From contig NZ_LJGT01000039.1 in assembly GCF_001751365.1 (NCBI RefSeq), positions 16,144 to 80,143 of the forward strand: a stretch of DNA of 64,000 nt. Reading direction: 5' to 3'. Every line of letters begins with the position of its first letter. The first letter of the stretch is position 1. The DNA is from Streptomyces abyssalis. Its GTDB lineage: Bacteria > Actinomycetota > Actinomycetes > Streptomycetales > Streptomycetaceae. Positions 36,478 through 46,011 of the stretch are shown here, piece after piece. The notes below the pieces were generated by a model that saw only the letters and a program-made list of their open reading frames with translations, was not told the DNA's origin and did no database searches. Position numbers and translations under genes: made by a program.

Positions 36478-37419
36478 ATGTCACCCAGGCTCGATCAAGG
36501 GATACCGGACACCGTCACCGGCCCGGCCCTCCCGGAACAGCTCAGCGAGGAGCAGTTCGGCCCGGTAGAGGTGCCGGAACCCACGAGCCCGGAAGCGGTC
36601 GAGGAGATCTTCGACCAGCTCCAGCTCCCGGAGATCCCACCGTACGCCGAGGTGGGCCCGGTCGATGCGCGGGCCATGTCGAAGACCCTCTTCAAGCGCC
36701 TGGAGAAGCTGGACGAGGGCACCCACGAGTTCGCGTACGTACGCAACACGCTCGTCGAACTCAACCTGGCCCTGGTGAAGTTCGCGGCCTCCCGCTTCCG
36801 CTCCCGCAGCGAGCCGATGGAGGACATCGTCCAGGTGGGCACGATCGGCCTGATCAAGGCGATCGACCGGTTCGACCTGGACCGTGGTGTCGAGTTCCCG
36901 ACGTTCGCCATGCCGACGATCGTCGGCGAGATCAAGCGCTTCTTCCGGGACACCTCCTGGTCCGTACGCGTCCCGCGCCGCCTCCAGGAACTCCGCCTGG
37001 ACCTGGCCAAGGCCGGCGACGAACTGGCCCAGAACCTCGACCGCGCACCCACGATGGAAGAACTGGCCGAGCGGCTGGACATCTCCGTCGAGGAGGTCGT
37101 CGAGGGCATGGCGGCGAGCAACGCCTACACCGCCAGCTCTCTGGACGCGCAGCCCGAGGAGGACGACAGCGAGGGCGCGCTCGCGGACCGCATCGGCTAC
37201 GAGGACAACGGCCTGGAGGGCATCGAGTACGTCGAGTCCCTCAAGCCGCTGATCGCCGAACTCCCGCCCCGCGACCGCACGATCCTCTCGCTGCGGTTCG
37301 TCGCCAACATGACGCAGAGCGAGATCGGCGAGGAGCTCGGCATCTCCCAGATGCACGTCTCCCGGCTGCTCTCCCGCACGCTGAACAGACTGCGCAAGGG
37401 CTTGATGATCGACGAGTGA
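36478..37419 (+). CDS. RNA polymerase sigma factor, SigB/SigF/SigG group
   Basis: 313 residues from the ATG at 36478, which has GGAGGA 7 nt upstream. Region 2 is complete (LVKFAASRFRSRSEPMEDIVQVG, then GLIKAIDRFDLDRGVEFPTFAMPTI). Region 3 (RVPRRLQELR) and region 4 with its helix-turn-helix (MTQSEIGEELGISQMHVSRLL) are also complete. This is the stress and development class of sigma factor controlled by anti-sigma kinases, two partners of which are encoded divergently upstream. Synteny suggests it is the SigI ortholog, but I did not verify this. An acidic N-terminal 60 residues precedes region 1.2. Confidence 0.94.
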   Translation: MSPRLDQGIPDTVTGPALPEQLSEEQFGPVEVPEPTSPEAVEEIFDQLQLPEIPPYAEVGPVDARAMSKTLFKRLEKLDEGTHEFAYVRNTLVELNLALVKFAASRFRSRSEPMEDIVQVGTIGLIKAIDRFDLDRGVEFPTFAMPTIVGEIKRFFRDTSWSVRVPRRLQELRLDLAKAGDELAQNLDRAPTMEELAERLDISVEEVVEGMAASNAYTASSLDAQPEEDDSEGALADRIGYEDNGLEGIEYVESLKPLIAELPPRDRTILSLRFVANMTQSEIGEELGISQMHVSRLLSRTLNRLRKGLMIDE

Positions 37420-37461
37420 CTCCGGGCCCCGCGCCTCGCGCGGGCTCCCGAGGTACGAGCG

Positions 37462-37498
37462 AGCGGGCCGCCCCGGTACGTGACCGGGGCGGCCCGCT
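37462..37498. terminator. Strong bidirectional terminator hairpin
   Basis: A 16-bp perfect stem beginning AGCGGGCCGCCCCGGT with an ACGTG loop sits between the convergent sigma factor and hutI genes. Confidence 0.85.
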
Positions 37499-37512
37499 TC
37501 GTCGTGTGCGGG

Positions 37513-38691
37513 TCACATGGCGACGGGAGTGCCCCGGTGCCAGACGCGGGTGGTGAGGGGGACGCCCGGACGGTAGGCGAGGTGGACGTGGGAGGGGGCG
37601 TCCAGGAGGGTCAGGTCGGCGCGGGCACCGGGGCTCAGGCGTCCGACGTCGGTGCGGCGAAGAGCGCGCGCGCCGCCCGCCGTGGCGGACCAGACGGCCT
37701 CGTCCGGCGTCATCCCCATCTCGCGTACGGCGATCGCCACGCAGAACGGCATCGAGGACGTGAACGACGAACCGGGGTTGCAGTCCGTGGAGAGCGCGAC
37801 CGTGGCGCCCGCGTCCAGCAGACGGCGCGCGTCGGGATAGACGGCCCTCGTCGAGAACTCGCACCCCGGGAGCAGGGTGGCGACCGTCTCCTCCGCGTCG
37901 GCGAGGGCGTCCACGTCGGCGTCGCCGAGGTGTGTGCAGTGGTCGGCGGATGCGGCGCCGAGTTCGACGGCGAGCCGGACGCCGGGCCCGGGAGAGAGCT
38001 GGTTGGCGTGGATGCGGGGGACGAGGCCCTTCGCACGGCCCGCGGTGAGTACGGCACGGGCCTGGTCGCCGTCGAACGCGCCCTTCTCGCAGAACACGTC
38101 GACCCAACGGGCGTACGGCGCACAGGCGTCCAGCATCGGCCCGGTGACGAGGTCGACGTACGCGGCGGGATCGTCCGCGTACTCCGGGGCGACGATGTGG
38201 GCGCCCATGTACGTGACTTCGTCGGTCTGCCCGGCGGCCACACGCAGCGCGCGGGACTCCTGCTCCGGGGTGAGGCCGTAGCCGGACTTGGTCTCCATGG
38301 TGGTCGTGCCCTGGCGGCGGGCCTCGTCGAGGAACCGGCGCAGGTTGCGCGCCAGTTCGTCGTCGCCGGCCTCGCGCGTCGCCGCGACGGTGGTACGGAT
38401 GCCGCCCGCGGTGTAAGGGCGGCCGGACATGCGGGCGTTGAACTCGGCCGTACGGTCGCCCCCGAAGAGCAGGTGGGAGTGGGAGTCGACGAAGCCGGGG
38501 AGTGCGGCGCGGCCTTCGGCGTCGTACGCGGAGTCGGCCGCGGGCGCGTCGGCCGCGCGGCCCACCCAGGCGACCCGGTCGCCGTCGAGGACGACGGCGG
38601 CGTCCTCGACGAGGCCGAGCGGGCCGCCGTCGCCGAGCGCGGGGTCGTTGGTCACCAGGGTGCGGATGTTCGTGATGACGGTGCTGGTCAT
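37513..38691 (-). CDS. hutI: Imidazolonepropionase
   Basis: 392 residues. It is an amidohydrolase-fold enzyme with the metal pair H71/H73 in [10 protein letters not shown], further metal and substrate residues in RIHANQLS and DHCTHLG, and the catalytic aspartate region in [10 protein letters not shown]. It opens imidazolone propionate to N-formimino-L-glutamate, the third step of histidine breakdown. The other hut genes lie upstream on the same strand after an unusually long 874-bp gap. Its own promoter should therefore be in that gap. Confidence 0.95.
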   Translation of the reverse strand: MTSTVITNIRTLVTNDPALGDGGPLGLVEDAAVVLDGDRVAWVGRAADAPAADSAYDAEGRAALPGFVDSHSHLLFGGDRTAEFNARMSGRPYTAGGIRTTVAATREAGDDELARNLRRFLDEARRQGTTTMETKSGYGLTPEQESRALRVAAGQTDEVTYMGAHIVAPEYADDPAAYVDLVTGPMLDACAPYARWVDVFCEKGAFDGDQARAVLTAGRAKGLVPRIHANQLSPGPGVRLAVELGAASADHCTHLGDADVDALADAEETVATLLPGCEFSTRAVYPDARRLLDAGATVALSTDCNPGSSFTSSMPFCVAIAVREMGMTPDEAVWSATAGGARALRRTDVGRLSPGARADLTLLDAPSHVHLAYRPGVPLTTRVWHRGTPVAM

Positions 38692-39565
38692 GACTGGCTT
38701 CCTCGCGTGGTCGCTGGGCGCTGTGCCTTCCGGGTACGTGCGGGCCTCACGGGGCCTCGCCAGGTGCCGGGCCCCCGGCGGCGCGGGGTTCGCCCGGTTG
38801 CCGGACCCTCCCGGCTCCGCCGGGGCGGGAGCCTCCCCGGGCCTCGGCCCGAGGCGCGTGCCTCCCGGCCACGCCAGGTGCCGGGCCCTCGGCGGCGCGG
38901 GGCACCCCGGCTGTCCGCCTCCCGACTCCGCCAGGTCGAAGCCCAGCGGGAAGCGGGCTCCCCGCGAGGGCGTTCCGGGCCCGGACCCCGGCGCGGAACC
39001 CTCCGGGACGCGATTGCCCGCTTCCCGGGCCGCCTGGCTCGGCCGCGTCCGGGCCTTCCGGGAGCCGGGGTGCCTGGCACTGCCCCCCCGCTGCCCCAGG
39101 TACTCCGGACCCCGGCCCGTTCCTTCCTCGGCCGCCCAGCCCCCTGCACGACCGCGCGTCCTGGCCCGCCCGGGTCCAGGCGTTGCACGGGGCCCCGGTC
39201 CCAGCGAGGGACCCGCTCCGCAGCCCCCGGCGGCCCGGCCCGGCCTGCCGGGCAGACGGTTTCGTTGATCGCAAGGCCCGCGCAGGCCCGGGCGCCCGCG
39301 CCCCGGGAACGCGTCCGCAGCGGGCGGCGCAGCCACGAGCCGCAACGGCACGGAGGCATACCTGGCCAGGCCCTGACGTGGCTCCCGGCGACGCCACGCA
39401 GCAGCCGCACGCCACCCGGCGGGCGCGCACCCGTACGCCGTCGCCGAGCAGCGGCGCAGGAACAGCGGACGCCCAGGGCCCCGAGCCCGCCCGAACGCGG
39501 CATGCATCCGCAGCCGACGGGCCTCCGGCGCGTGCGGCGAGCCGTGATCATGGTCGCTGCGGCGG
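38692..39565. other. Long GC-rich gap inside the hut cluster with degenerate repeats
   Basis: 874 bp of extreme GC. Several frames are open on both strands but translate to Arg/Gly/Pro/Ala-rich sequence without any recognisable domain, so I see no supported gene. It contains a 31-bp direct repeat (see separate entry) and many CCGGG-rich near-palindromes. In compact hut operons the genes normally touch, as hutU, the M20 gene and hutF do here. Confidence 0.5.
38758..38902. repeat. 31-bp direct repeat, 114-bp period
   Basis: Copies at 38758-38788 and 38872-38902 begin CGCCAGGTGCCGGGCC and differ at one base in 31. The sequence following each copy is also weakly similar (…CCTCCCG-CTCCGCC), so this looks like one and a half decayed units of a longer tandem repeat. 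Confidence 0.7.
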
Positions 39566-40996
39566 TCAGTGGAGGGCACCGATCGCCTCGGAGAGGGACG
39601 CGGAGACGTCCGGGACGGATGCGTGGCGGCCGTCCCGGACCACGTGGCGGCCGCCGACGACCGTGTGGCGGATGTCGGCCGCCGTCGCCGCGAAGACCGC
39701 CGCCTCGGCGGCCATCCGCGGCGCGGGCCCCACCGTGCGTACGGAGTCCAGGGACACCGTCGTGAAGTCGGCGAGCATCCCGGCCTCCAGGCGGCCCGCT
39801 TCGGGCCAGCCCAGTGCCCGGTGCCCGTCCTCCGTCGCGGCGCGCAGGAGCTGGGCCGCCGTCCAGTGGCCGCGGGTGCGCGTACGCAGGCGCTCGTCCA
39901 GTTCCATCGCCCGCGCCTCCTCCAGGAGGTCGACGACGGCGTGGCTGTCGCTGCCCAGCGAGAGCGTGGCGCCGGCGCGTTCCAGCCGCGGCGCGGGGCC
40001 GATGCCGTCGGCGAGGTCGCGTTCGGTGGTCGGGCACATGCACACGCCGGCGGAGGCGTCGCCGAGCAGCTTGATGTCCTCGTCGGTCAGGTGGGTGGCG
40101 TGGACGGCCGTCGTACGGCGCCCCAGAACCCCGTGGTCGGCCAGCAGCCGCGTGGGCGTGCAGCCGTGTGCCTGGTGGCAGGCGTCGTTCTCGGCGGTCT
40201 GCTCTGACAGATGGACGTGCAGCGGCGCCGACCGCTCCTCCGCCCACTCCACCACCGGGCCCAACTCCCTTGCGGGAACTGCCCGTACGGAGTGGATCGC
40301 GGCGCCCGCACGCGCGTGCCCGCCGTCCCCGGTGCGCAGCGCGGAGGCACGCTCCGCCCATGCCGCGGCCGTACCGTCGGAGAAGCGGAGCTGCTGCCGG
40401 TTCGGCGGCTCGCCCCGGCCGCCGCGGCCGAAGCCGGAGGCGAGGTAGGCCGTGTCGAGGAGGGTGATGCGGATTCCGGCGTCCGCGGCCGCGGCGATGA
40501 GGGCGTGGCCCATGGCGTTGGGGTCGTCGTACGGCTCGCCGCCGGGCGCGTGGTGCAGGTAGTGGAACTCGCCGACGCAGGTGATGCCCGCCAGCGCCAT
40601 CTCCGCGTAGACCGCGCGGCCCAGGGCGTAGGCCGAGTCGGGCGTGAGGCGGCCGGCGACCTGGTACATCAGCTCGCGCCAGGTCCAGAAGGTACCGGAG
40701 CCGACCTGGACGGCGCCGCGCAGCGCCCGGTGGAAGGCGTGCGAGTGCGCGTTGGCGAGGCCCGGCAGGGTCAGGCCCCGCAGCGGTTCGGCGCCCTGGG
40801 GCGGTGCTCCGGCTCCCGTCCGTACGGCCGTGATCCTGCCGTCCGCGCCGGTCTCGACGACGACCTCCGGCTCGACGGTGCCGTTCAGCCAGGCGTACGC
40901 GCACCAGTACGTACGGGCCGGGGCCGGGCCCGCCTCCGCGGGCGCGGCGGGCACCGGGCCCTCGTGGGACGGGCCCTCTGGGGAGGGGGATGTCAT
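39566..40996 (-). CDS. hutF: Formimidoylglutamate deiminase
   Basis: 476 residues. It is an amidohydrolase with the NAHSHAFHR metal motif near residue 83, HVHLSEQ near 258, HATHLTD and the LGSDSHAV aspartate site. It deiminates N-formimino-L-glutamate to N-formyl-L-glutamate and ammonia. Its ATG overlaps the M20 gene stop (ATGA), so both are translated from one message with hutU. The presence of HutF means this organism uses the five-step histidine pathway that ends with formylglutamate hydrolysis. Confidence 0.93.
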   Translation of the reverse strand: MTSPSPEGPSHEGPVPAAPAEAGPAPARTYWCAYAWLNGTVEPEVVVETGADGRITAVRTGAGAPPQGAEPLRGLTLPGLANAHSHAFHRALRGAVQVGSGTFWTWRELMYQVAGRLTPDSAYALGRAVYAEMALAGITCVGEFHYLHHAPGGEPYDDPNAMGHALIAAAADAGIRITLLDTAYLASGFGRGGRGEPPNRQQLRFSDGTAAAWAERASALRTGDGGHARAGAAIHSVRAVPARELGPVVEWAEERSAPLHVHLSEQTAENDACHQAHGCTPTRLLADHGVLGRRTTAVHATHLTDEDIKLLGDASAGVCMCPTTERDLADGIGPAPRLERAGATLSLGSDSHAVVDLLEEARAMELDERLRTRTRGHWTAAQLLRAATEDGHRALGWPEAGRLEAGMLADFTTVSLDSVRTVGPAPRMAAEAAVFAATAADIRHTVVGGRHVVRDGRHASVPDVSASLSEAIGALH

Positions 40997-42591
40997 CGGC
41001 AGGCCAGCCCTTCCAGCACGTCGGCGAGTGCTCTCACCCCGGCCACGCAGTCGTCCTCGTCGGCGGATTCGGCGGGCGAGTGCGAGACGCCGGTGGGGTT
41101 GCGTACGTACAGCATCGCCGTCGGGACGGACGCGGAGAGGATTCCCGCGTCGTGTCCCGCGCCGGTCGGCAGCAGCGGAGCGCCGCCGAGCTGCCGTGCG
41201 ATCCGGTCGCGCAGGCCGTGTGCGAACTCCACGACGGACGTGAAGGATTCGCGGCTGACGCCGACCCGGACGCCGTCCGCCTCGCCCCGCCGTGCCGCCG
41301 CGCGCTCGATGCCGGCGACGACGGTGGCGAGGGTCTCCTCGTCCGGGGCGCGGGAATCCAGCCAGCCCCGCACGAGGGACGGGATGGCGTTGACGCCGTT
41401 GGGTTCGGCGGCGACCTTGCCGAAGGTCGCGAGGGCCCCGGCGCGCTCCGCCTCCGCGCGGGCGGCGAGCACGGTGCCGGCGTAGGTGAGCATCGGGTCG
41501 CGGCGGTCCTCCAGCCGGGTGGTGCCCGCGTGGTTGGCCTCGCCGTGGAAGTCGAACCGCCAGCGGCCGTGCGGCCAGATCGCCGAGGCCACGCCCACGG
41601 GGCAGCCGCCCGGCCCGGCGGCGTCCAGGGCGCGCGGGCCGGCGAGAGCACGTCCCTGCTCGATGTGGAGTTCGACGAACGCGCCGATGCGGGCGAGCCG
41701 TTCGGGATCGGGACCGATCGCGTCCGGGTCCTGCCCCGCACGCTCCATGGCCTGCGGCAGGGTGACGCCGTCGCCGTCGCGCAGCTCCCGCGCGTGCTCC
41801 GGCGTCAGCCCGCCCACGCTGAGACGGGAGCCGACGCACGCAAGCCCGAAGCGTGCGCCCTCCTCGTCCGTGAAGTTGACGATGCCCAGTGGTGCCGTGA
41901 ACCGGGCGCCCCTGGCCCGCAGTTCGTCGAGCGCGGCGAAGGCGGAGACGACGCCCAGCGGGCCGTCGAAGGCGCCTCCGTCGGGAACCGAGTCCAGGTG
42001 GGAGCCGGTGACGACGGCGTTCCCGAGGGCGATCTCCTCCGCGCTCCGTACACCCAGCCACGCCCACTGGTTGCCGTTGCGGTCCGACTCGCAGGCCAGG
42101 CCGCGGGATTCGGCCTGGGCGCGGAACCACGCGCGGCAGTCGGCGTCCGCGCCCGTCCACGCGTAACGGCGGTAGCCGCCGCTGTCCCGGTGCCGGCCGA
42201 CGGGAGCCAGGTCCCGCCACATCTCGTGGAACGAGGCGGGCGCGGGCGGACCCGGGGCCGCCTGTGCGCCCGGCAGGCGTGGCTCCGTACGGACGACGGG
42301 CGGCCGCTCCCCACGGCCGCCGCTCCGGCCGGACGCCGGGGCGCGGTCGCCACGACCGCCCACACCCGGTACGGGGTCGCCGTCGACGGAGCGGCGCGCG
42401 GGACCCGACGAGTCCGCTGCGCCCGACGCGCCGGGCGTCCGCGCGGCCCCGGTTCCGGACTCCGATCCCGCAGTGGCCTGAGCACCCGTGCCTGCCGGGG
42501 ACGCGGCCCCGGCCTCGCACCCGGCGCCGCCGCCTGCCCCGGCGGGGCTCCGCGGGGATGTCTCGGCGCCCTCACCGTTCCGCGAGGTCAC
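40993..42591 (-). CDS. M20 family amidohydrolase (allantoate amidohydrolase / N-carbamoylase-like)
   Basis: 532 residues. The dimetal M20 pattern is present: the histidine/aspartate of [21 protein letters not shown] with the catalytic glutamate, the HIEQG motif, [10 protein letters not shown] in the lid, and GAGHDAG. The annotation by homology is allantoate amidohydrolase or N-carbamoyl-L-amino acid hydrolase, but the gene is wedged between hutU and hutF with 4-bp overlaps at both ends. I infer that it hydrolyses N-formyl-L-glutamate, the missing last step. The first ~118 residues are Gly/Ala/Ser/Arg-rich and outside the fold; the GTG start at 42591 is nevertheless supported by its overlap with the hutU stop. 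Confidence 0.85.
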   Translation of the reverse strand: MTSRNGEGAETSPRSPAGAGGGAGCEAGAASPAGTGAQATAGSESGTGAARTPGASGAADSSGPARRSVDGDPVPGVGGRGDRAPASGRSGGRGERPPVVRTEPRLPGAQAAPGPPAPASFHEMWRDLAPVGRHRDSGGYRRYAWTGADADCRAWFRAQAESRGLACESDRNGNQWAWLGVRSAEEIALGNAVVTGSHLDSVPDGGAFDGPLGVVSAFAALDELRARGARFTAPLGIVNFTDEEGARFGLACVGSRLSVGGLTPEHARELRDGDGVTLPQAMERAGQDPDAIGPDPERLARIGAFVELHIEQGRALAGPRALDAAGPGGCPVGVASAIWPHGRWRFDFHGEANHAGTTRLEDRRDPMLTYAGTVLAARAEAERAGALATFGKVAAEPNGVNAIPSLVRGWLDSRAPDEETLATVVAGIERAAARRGEADGVRVGVSRESFTSVVEFAHGLRDRIARQLGGAPLLPTGAGHDAGILSASVPTAMLYVRNPTGVSHSPAESADEDDCVAGVRALADVLEGLACR

Positions 42592-44330
42592 GCGGCCTCA
42601 CCACCGTCGCCGTGGGTCCCGCCGCCACCGGCCGCGGCATCCGCGCCGGGCGCGCCCCGCGTGCCCTCCCGCATCGGCACCCGCACGTCCCGTTCGGCGG
42701 CGATCTCCTCGGCACGCTCGTACCCGGCGTCCACATGCCGTACGACGCCCATGCCCGGGTCGTTCGTCAGCACCCGGCGCAGCTTCTCCCCCGCCAGCGC
42801 CGTCCCGTCGGCCACCGTGACCTGCCCGGCGTGGATCGAGCGGCCCATGCCGACGCCGCCGCCGTGGTGGATCGAGACCCAGGTCGCCCCGGACGAGGCG
42901 TTGACCATGGCGTTCAGCAGCGGCCAGTCGGCGATCGCGTCCGAACCGTCGAGCATCGCCTCGGTCTCCCGGTACGGGGAGGCCACCGAGCCGCAGTCCA
43001 GATGGTCGCGTCCCAGCACCAGCGGCGCGGAGAGCTCACCGCTCGCCACCATGTCGTTGAAGCGCTCGCCCGCGCGGTCCCGTTCGCCGTAGCCGAGCCA
43101 GCAGATGCGGGCAGGCAGCCCCTGGTAGTGGACACGCTCACCGGCGAGCCTCAGCCAGCGGGCGAGCGACTCGTTCTGCGGGGACTCGCTCGCGGGGAAC
43201 AGCTCCAGCAGCGCGCGGTCCGTCGCCGCGATGTCCTTCGGATCGCCCGAGAGCGCCGCCCAGCGGAAGGGGCCCTTGCCCTCGCAGAACAGCGGCCGGA
43301 TATACGCCGGTACGAAGCCGGGGAAGTCGAACGCCCGCCCGTAGCCGTGCAGTTGGGCCTCGCCCCGGATGGAGTTGCCGTAGTCGAAGACCTCGGCACC
43401 CGCGTCCATGAAGCCGACCATCGCCTCCACGTGCCGGGCCATCGACTCCCGCGCCCGCCGGGTGAAGTCGGCGGGCTTGTCCGCCGCGTACCGCGCCATG
43501 TCGTCGAAGTCGACGCCCACGGGCAGATACGCCAGCGGGTCGTGCGCGCTGGTCTGGTCGGTGACGATGTCGACCGGGGCGCCCCGGTCGAGCAGTTGCG
43601 GCACCACCTCGGCGGCGTTGCCGAGCACGCCGACGGAGAGCGGGCGGCGCTCGTCGCGGGCCTTCGTCGCCAACTCCAGTGCGTGGTCGAGGGAATGGGC
43701 CCGCACGTCCAGGTAGCCGTGGCCGATGCGGCGCTCGATGCGCGAGGGATCGCACTCGACGCAGACGGCCACGCCGCCGTTCATCGTCACCGCGAGCGGC
43801 TGCGCGCCGCCCATGCCGCCGAGCCCCGCGGTCAGCGTGATCGTGCCTGCCAGGGTGCCGCCGAACCTCTTGGCGGCGACGGCGGCGAACGTCTCGTACG
43901 TGCCCTGCAGGATTCCCTGTGTGCCGATGTAGATCCACGAACCGGCCGTCATCTGCCCGTACATGGTGAGCCCGAGGGCGTCCAGCCGCCGGAACTCCTC
44001 CCAGTTGGCCCAGTCCCCGACGAGGTTGGAGTTGGCGAGCAGCACGCGCGGCGCCCACTCGTGCGTGCGCATGACGCCCACGGGGCGGCCCGACTGCACC
44101 AGCATCGTCTCGTCGTCGCCGAGGGTGCGCAGCGTGCGGACCATGGCGTCGAAGGAGGCCCAGTCGCGGGCGGCCTTGCCCGTGCCGCCGTAGACGACGA
44201 GGTTGTCGGGGTGTTCGGCGACCTCGGGGTCGAGATTGTTCTGCAGCATCCGCAGGGCGGCTTCCTGCGGCCACCCCCGGGCACTCAGTTCGCTGCCGCG
44301 CGGCGCCCGTACGGGTCGCGGTCCTGACAT
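42588..44330 (-). CDS. hutU: Urocanate hydratase
   Basis: 580 residues. Urocanase features are all visible: an N-terminal [19 protein letters not shown], the NAD+-binding [12 protein letters not shown] near residue 173, and the C-terminal [14 protein letters not shown] region. It adds water to urocanate, forming imidazolone propionate, with NAD+ as an electrophile. GGGAGG precedes the ATG. It is the first gene of the hutU-M20-hutF operon. The last ~35 residues are a Gly/Ala-rich tail longer than usual. Confidence 0.97.
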   Translation of the reverse strand: MSGPRPVRAPRGSELSARGWPQEAALRMLQNNLDPEVAEHPDNLVVYGGTGKAARDWASFDAMVRTLRTLGDDETMLVQSGRPVGVMRTHEWAPRVLLANSNLVGDWANWEEFRRLDALGLTMYGQMTAGSWIYIGTQGILQGTYETFAAVAAKRFGGTLAGTITLTAGLGGMGGAQPLAVTMNGGVAVCVECDPSRIERRIGHGYLDVRAHSLDHALELATKARDERRPLSVGVLGNAAEVVPQLLDRGAPVDIVTDQTSAHDPLAYLPVGVDFDDMARYAADKPADFTRRARESMARHVEAMVGFMDAGAEVFDYGNSIRGEAQLHGYGRAFDFPGFVPAYIRPLFCEGKGPFRWAALSGDPKDIAATDRALLELFPASESPQNESLARWLRLAGERVHYQGLPARICWLGYGERDRAGERFNDMVASGELSAPLVLGRDHLDCGSVASPYRETEAMLDGSDAIADWPLLNAMVNASSGATWVSIHHGGGVGMGRSIHAGQVTVADGTALAGEKLRRVLTNDPGMGVVRHVDAGYERAEEIAAERDVRVPMREGTRGAPGADAAAGGGGTHGDGGEAA

Positions 44331-44379
44331 CTCCCGTGCCTCCCTGGTGTGTGCTGTCCCGGCTCCCCCGGCAGTCAGT

Positions 44380-44405
44380 TATTCACACACTCTACGGAGT
44401 GAATA
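44380..44405. promoter_or_regulatory. TATTCAC-N12-GTGAATA inverted repeat
   Basis: A 7-bp perfect inverted repeat with an inner ACTC/GAG partial match lies 50 bp upstream of hutU and 64 bp upstream of the divergent PLP enzyme gene. The AT-rich arms stand out in this GC-rich background. It is a likely operator or overlaps the hut promoter. Confidence 0.5.
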
Positions 44406-44468
44406 GACCTAGTCAACATCGCGAGTGGTCCAGACCCCTGCGGGACGCGGACGTGTTTGGCTTGTCGT

Positions 44469-45989
44469 ATGCACGACTCAAGCAGCAGCCCCGCCACCAC
44501 TGCCTTCGCAGCCTCCTCGGGCTCCGCGGGCTCTCCGGCTTCCACGGCCCCTGAGACCGCCGCGGCATCCGCCCCTGCCGCGGCCTCCGCCGGGGCGGCC
44601 GCGCTCGCCGCACGCCGCGACCTGGCCGTACGCGCCGCCGTCGAGCAGGGCCTGGTCACCGAGGACCGGCATCCGATCGCCGCACTGCTCGACGTCCAGG
44701 CGATACGGGAGGCCGCCGGCGCCCTCCGCGCCGCGTTCGACGGCGTGAGCGCCCTCGGCCAGAGCGTCCAGCACACCTTCGCCGTGAAGGCCGCCTCGCT
44801 CGTGCCCGTCCTGCGGCTGCTCGCCGACGAGGGCATCGGCGCCGAGGTCGCCAGCCCGGGCGAGCTGGCCCTGGCCCGTGCGGCCGGAGTACCGGCCGGG
44901 CAGACGGTGCTGGACTCCCCCGCCAAGACCGTCAGCGAGCTGCGTGAGGCCCTCGTCCTCGGCATCGCCCTCAACGCCGACAACCCGGAGGAGCTGGCCC
45001 GCCTCGACGGGCTGATCACGCCCGGCGGGCCCGCTCCCTCGCCGGTGGGCCTCCGCGTCAACCCGCAGATCGGCGAGGGCGCCATCGGGGCCATGAGCAC
45101 CGCCACCGCGACCTCGAAGTTCGGCGTCGCGCTCCACGACCCGGGGGCCCGCGAATGGGTCGTACGGGCATACCGGGAACGCCCCTGGCTGACCCGGCTC
45201 CACTCGCACGTCGGCTCGCAGGGCATGCCGCTGGAGCTGATGGCGGAGGGCGCGCGGGCCACGTACGAACTCGCCGAGGAGATCAACGCGGCCACCGGCC
45301 GGCGCCAGATCGACACCCTCGACCTGGGAGGCGGGCTCCCGGTCAACTTCGGCAGCGACGAGATGACGCCCTCGTTCGACGAGTACGCGCGGCTGCTCGC
45401 CGCGACCGTGCCCGGGCTCTTCGACGGGCGGTACGGCATCGTCACCGAGTTCGGGCGTGCGCTGCTGGCCAAGGCGGGCACGGTCCTCGCCCGCGTGGAG
45501 TACGCGAAGTCGGCGGGCGGGCGGCCCATCGCGGTCACCCACGCGGGCGCACAGATCGCGGTGCGTACGGTCTTCACGCCGGACGCCTGGCCGCTGCGGG
45601 TCGCCGCGTACGACGCCGGCGGCGGGCCCAAGCACGGCGACGAGGCCGCTCAGGACGTCGCGGGGCCGTGCTGCTTCGCGGGCGACCTGGTGGCCCGCGA
45701 CCGGATGCTGCCGCGCCTGGAGGCGGGCGACCACGTGGGGCTCCTGGACACGGGCGCCTACTACTTCTCCAACCCGTTCGGCTACAACTCCCTGCCGTGG
45801 CCGGGGGTCTACGGCTTCACGGTGTCCGGCGGCGGACAGGGGCCCGAGTCAGGGTCCGGGGCCGGGTCCGGCCGTGCGGGTACGGCGGACTCCGCGGTGA
45901 ACTTCGCGCCCGTACGGGAGCCGCAGTCGCTCGCGGACATCGTCGAGGGTTCGGGCGGGGCCCACAGGGACGCACTGCGGGACGCGTGA
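44469..45989 (+). CDS. PLP-dependent decarboxylase-like protein (diaminopimelate/ornithine decarboxylase fold III)
   Basis: 506 residues. An N-terminal Ala/Ser/Thr-rich segment of ~45 residues precedes a fold-type III alanine-racemase-like barrel. FAVKA carries the PLP lysine (near residue 106). Other marks are HSHVGSQG, DLGGGLPVNFG, the glutamate in TEFGRALLAKAG, and GPCCFAGDLVARD, equivalent to the active-site cysteine loop of LysA-like enzymes. It resembles diaminopimelate decarboxylase but the housekeeping lysA is normally elsewhere in Streptomyces. The substrate is unknown. It is divergent from hutU and convergent with a LysR regulator. Confidence 0.83.
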   Translation: MHDSSSSPATTAFAASSGSAGSPASTAPETAAASAPAAASAGAAALAARRDLAVRAAVEQGLVTEDRHPIAALLDVQAIREAAGALRAAFDGVSALGQSVQHTFAVKAASLVPVLRLLADEGIGAEVASPGELALARAAGVPAGQTVLDSPAKTVSELREALVLGIALNADNPEELARLDGLITPGGPAPSPVGLRVNPQIGEGAIGAMSTATATSKFGVALHDPGAREWVVRAYRERPWLTRLHSHVGSQGMPLELMAEGARATYELAEEINAATGRRQIDTLDLGGGLPVNFGSDEMTPSFDEYARLLAATVPGLFDGRYGIVTEFGRALLAKAGTVLARVEYAKSAGGRPIAVTHAGAQIAVRTVFTPDAWPLRVAAYDAGGGPKHGDEAAQDVAGPCCFAGDLVARDRMLPRLEAGDHVGLLDTGAYYFSNPFGYNSLPWPGVYGFTVSGGGQGPESGSGAGSGRAGTADSAVNFAPVREPQSLADIVEGSGGAHRDALRDA

Positions 45990-46011
45990 GCCCTCGCCCC
46001 GCGGAGCACCC

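Noticed and set aside
38429..40904. Frames of 200-738 residues in and around the hutI-hutF gap
   Set aside because: Several frames on both strands are open at once and all give Gly/Arg/Pro/Ala-rich sequence, so openness reflects GC content only.
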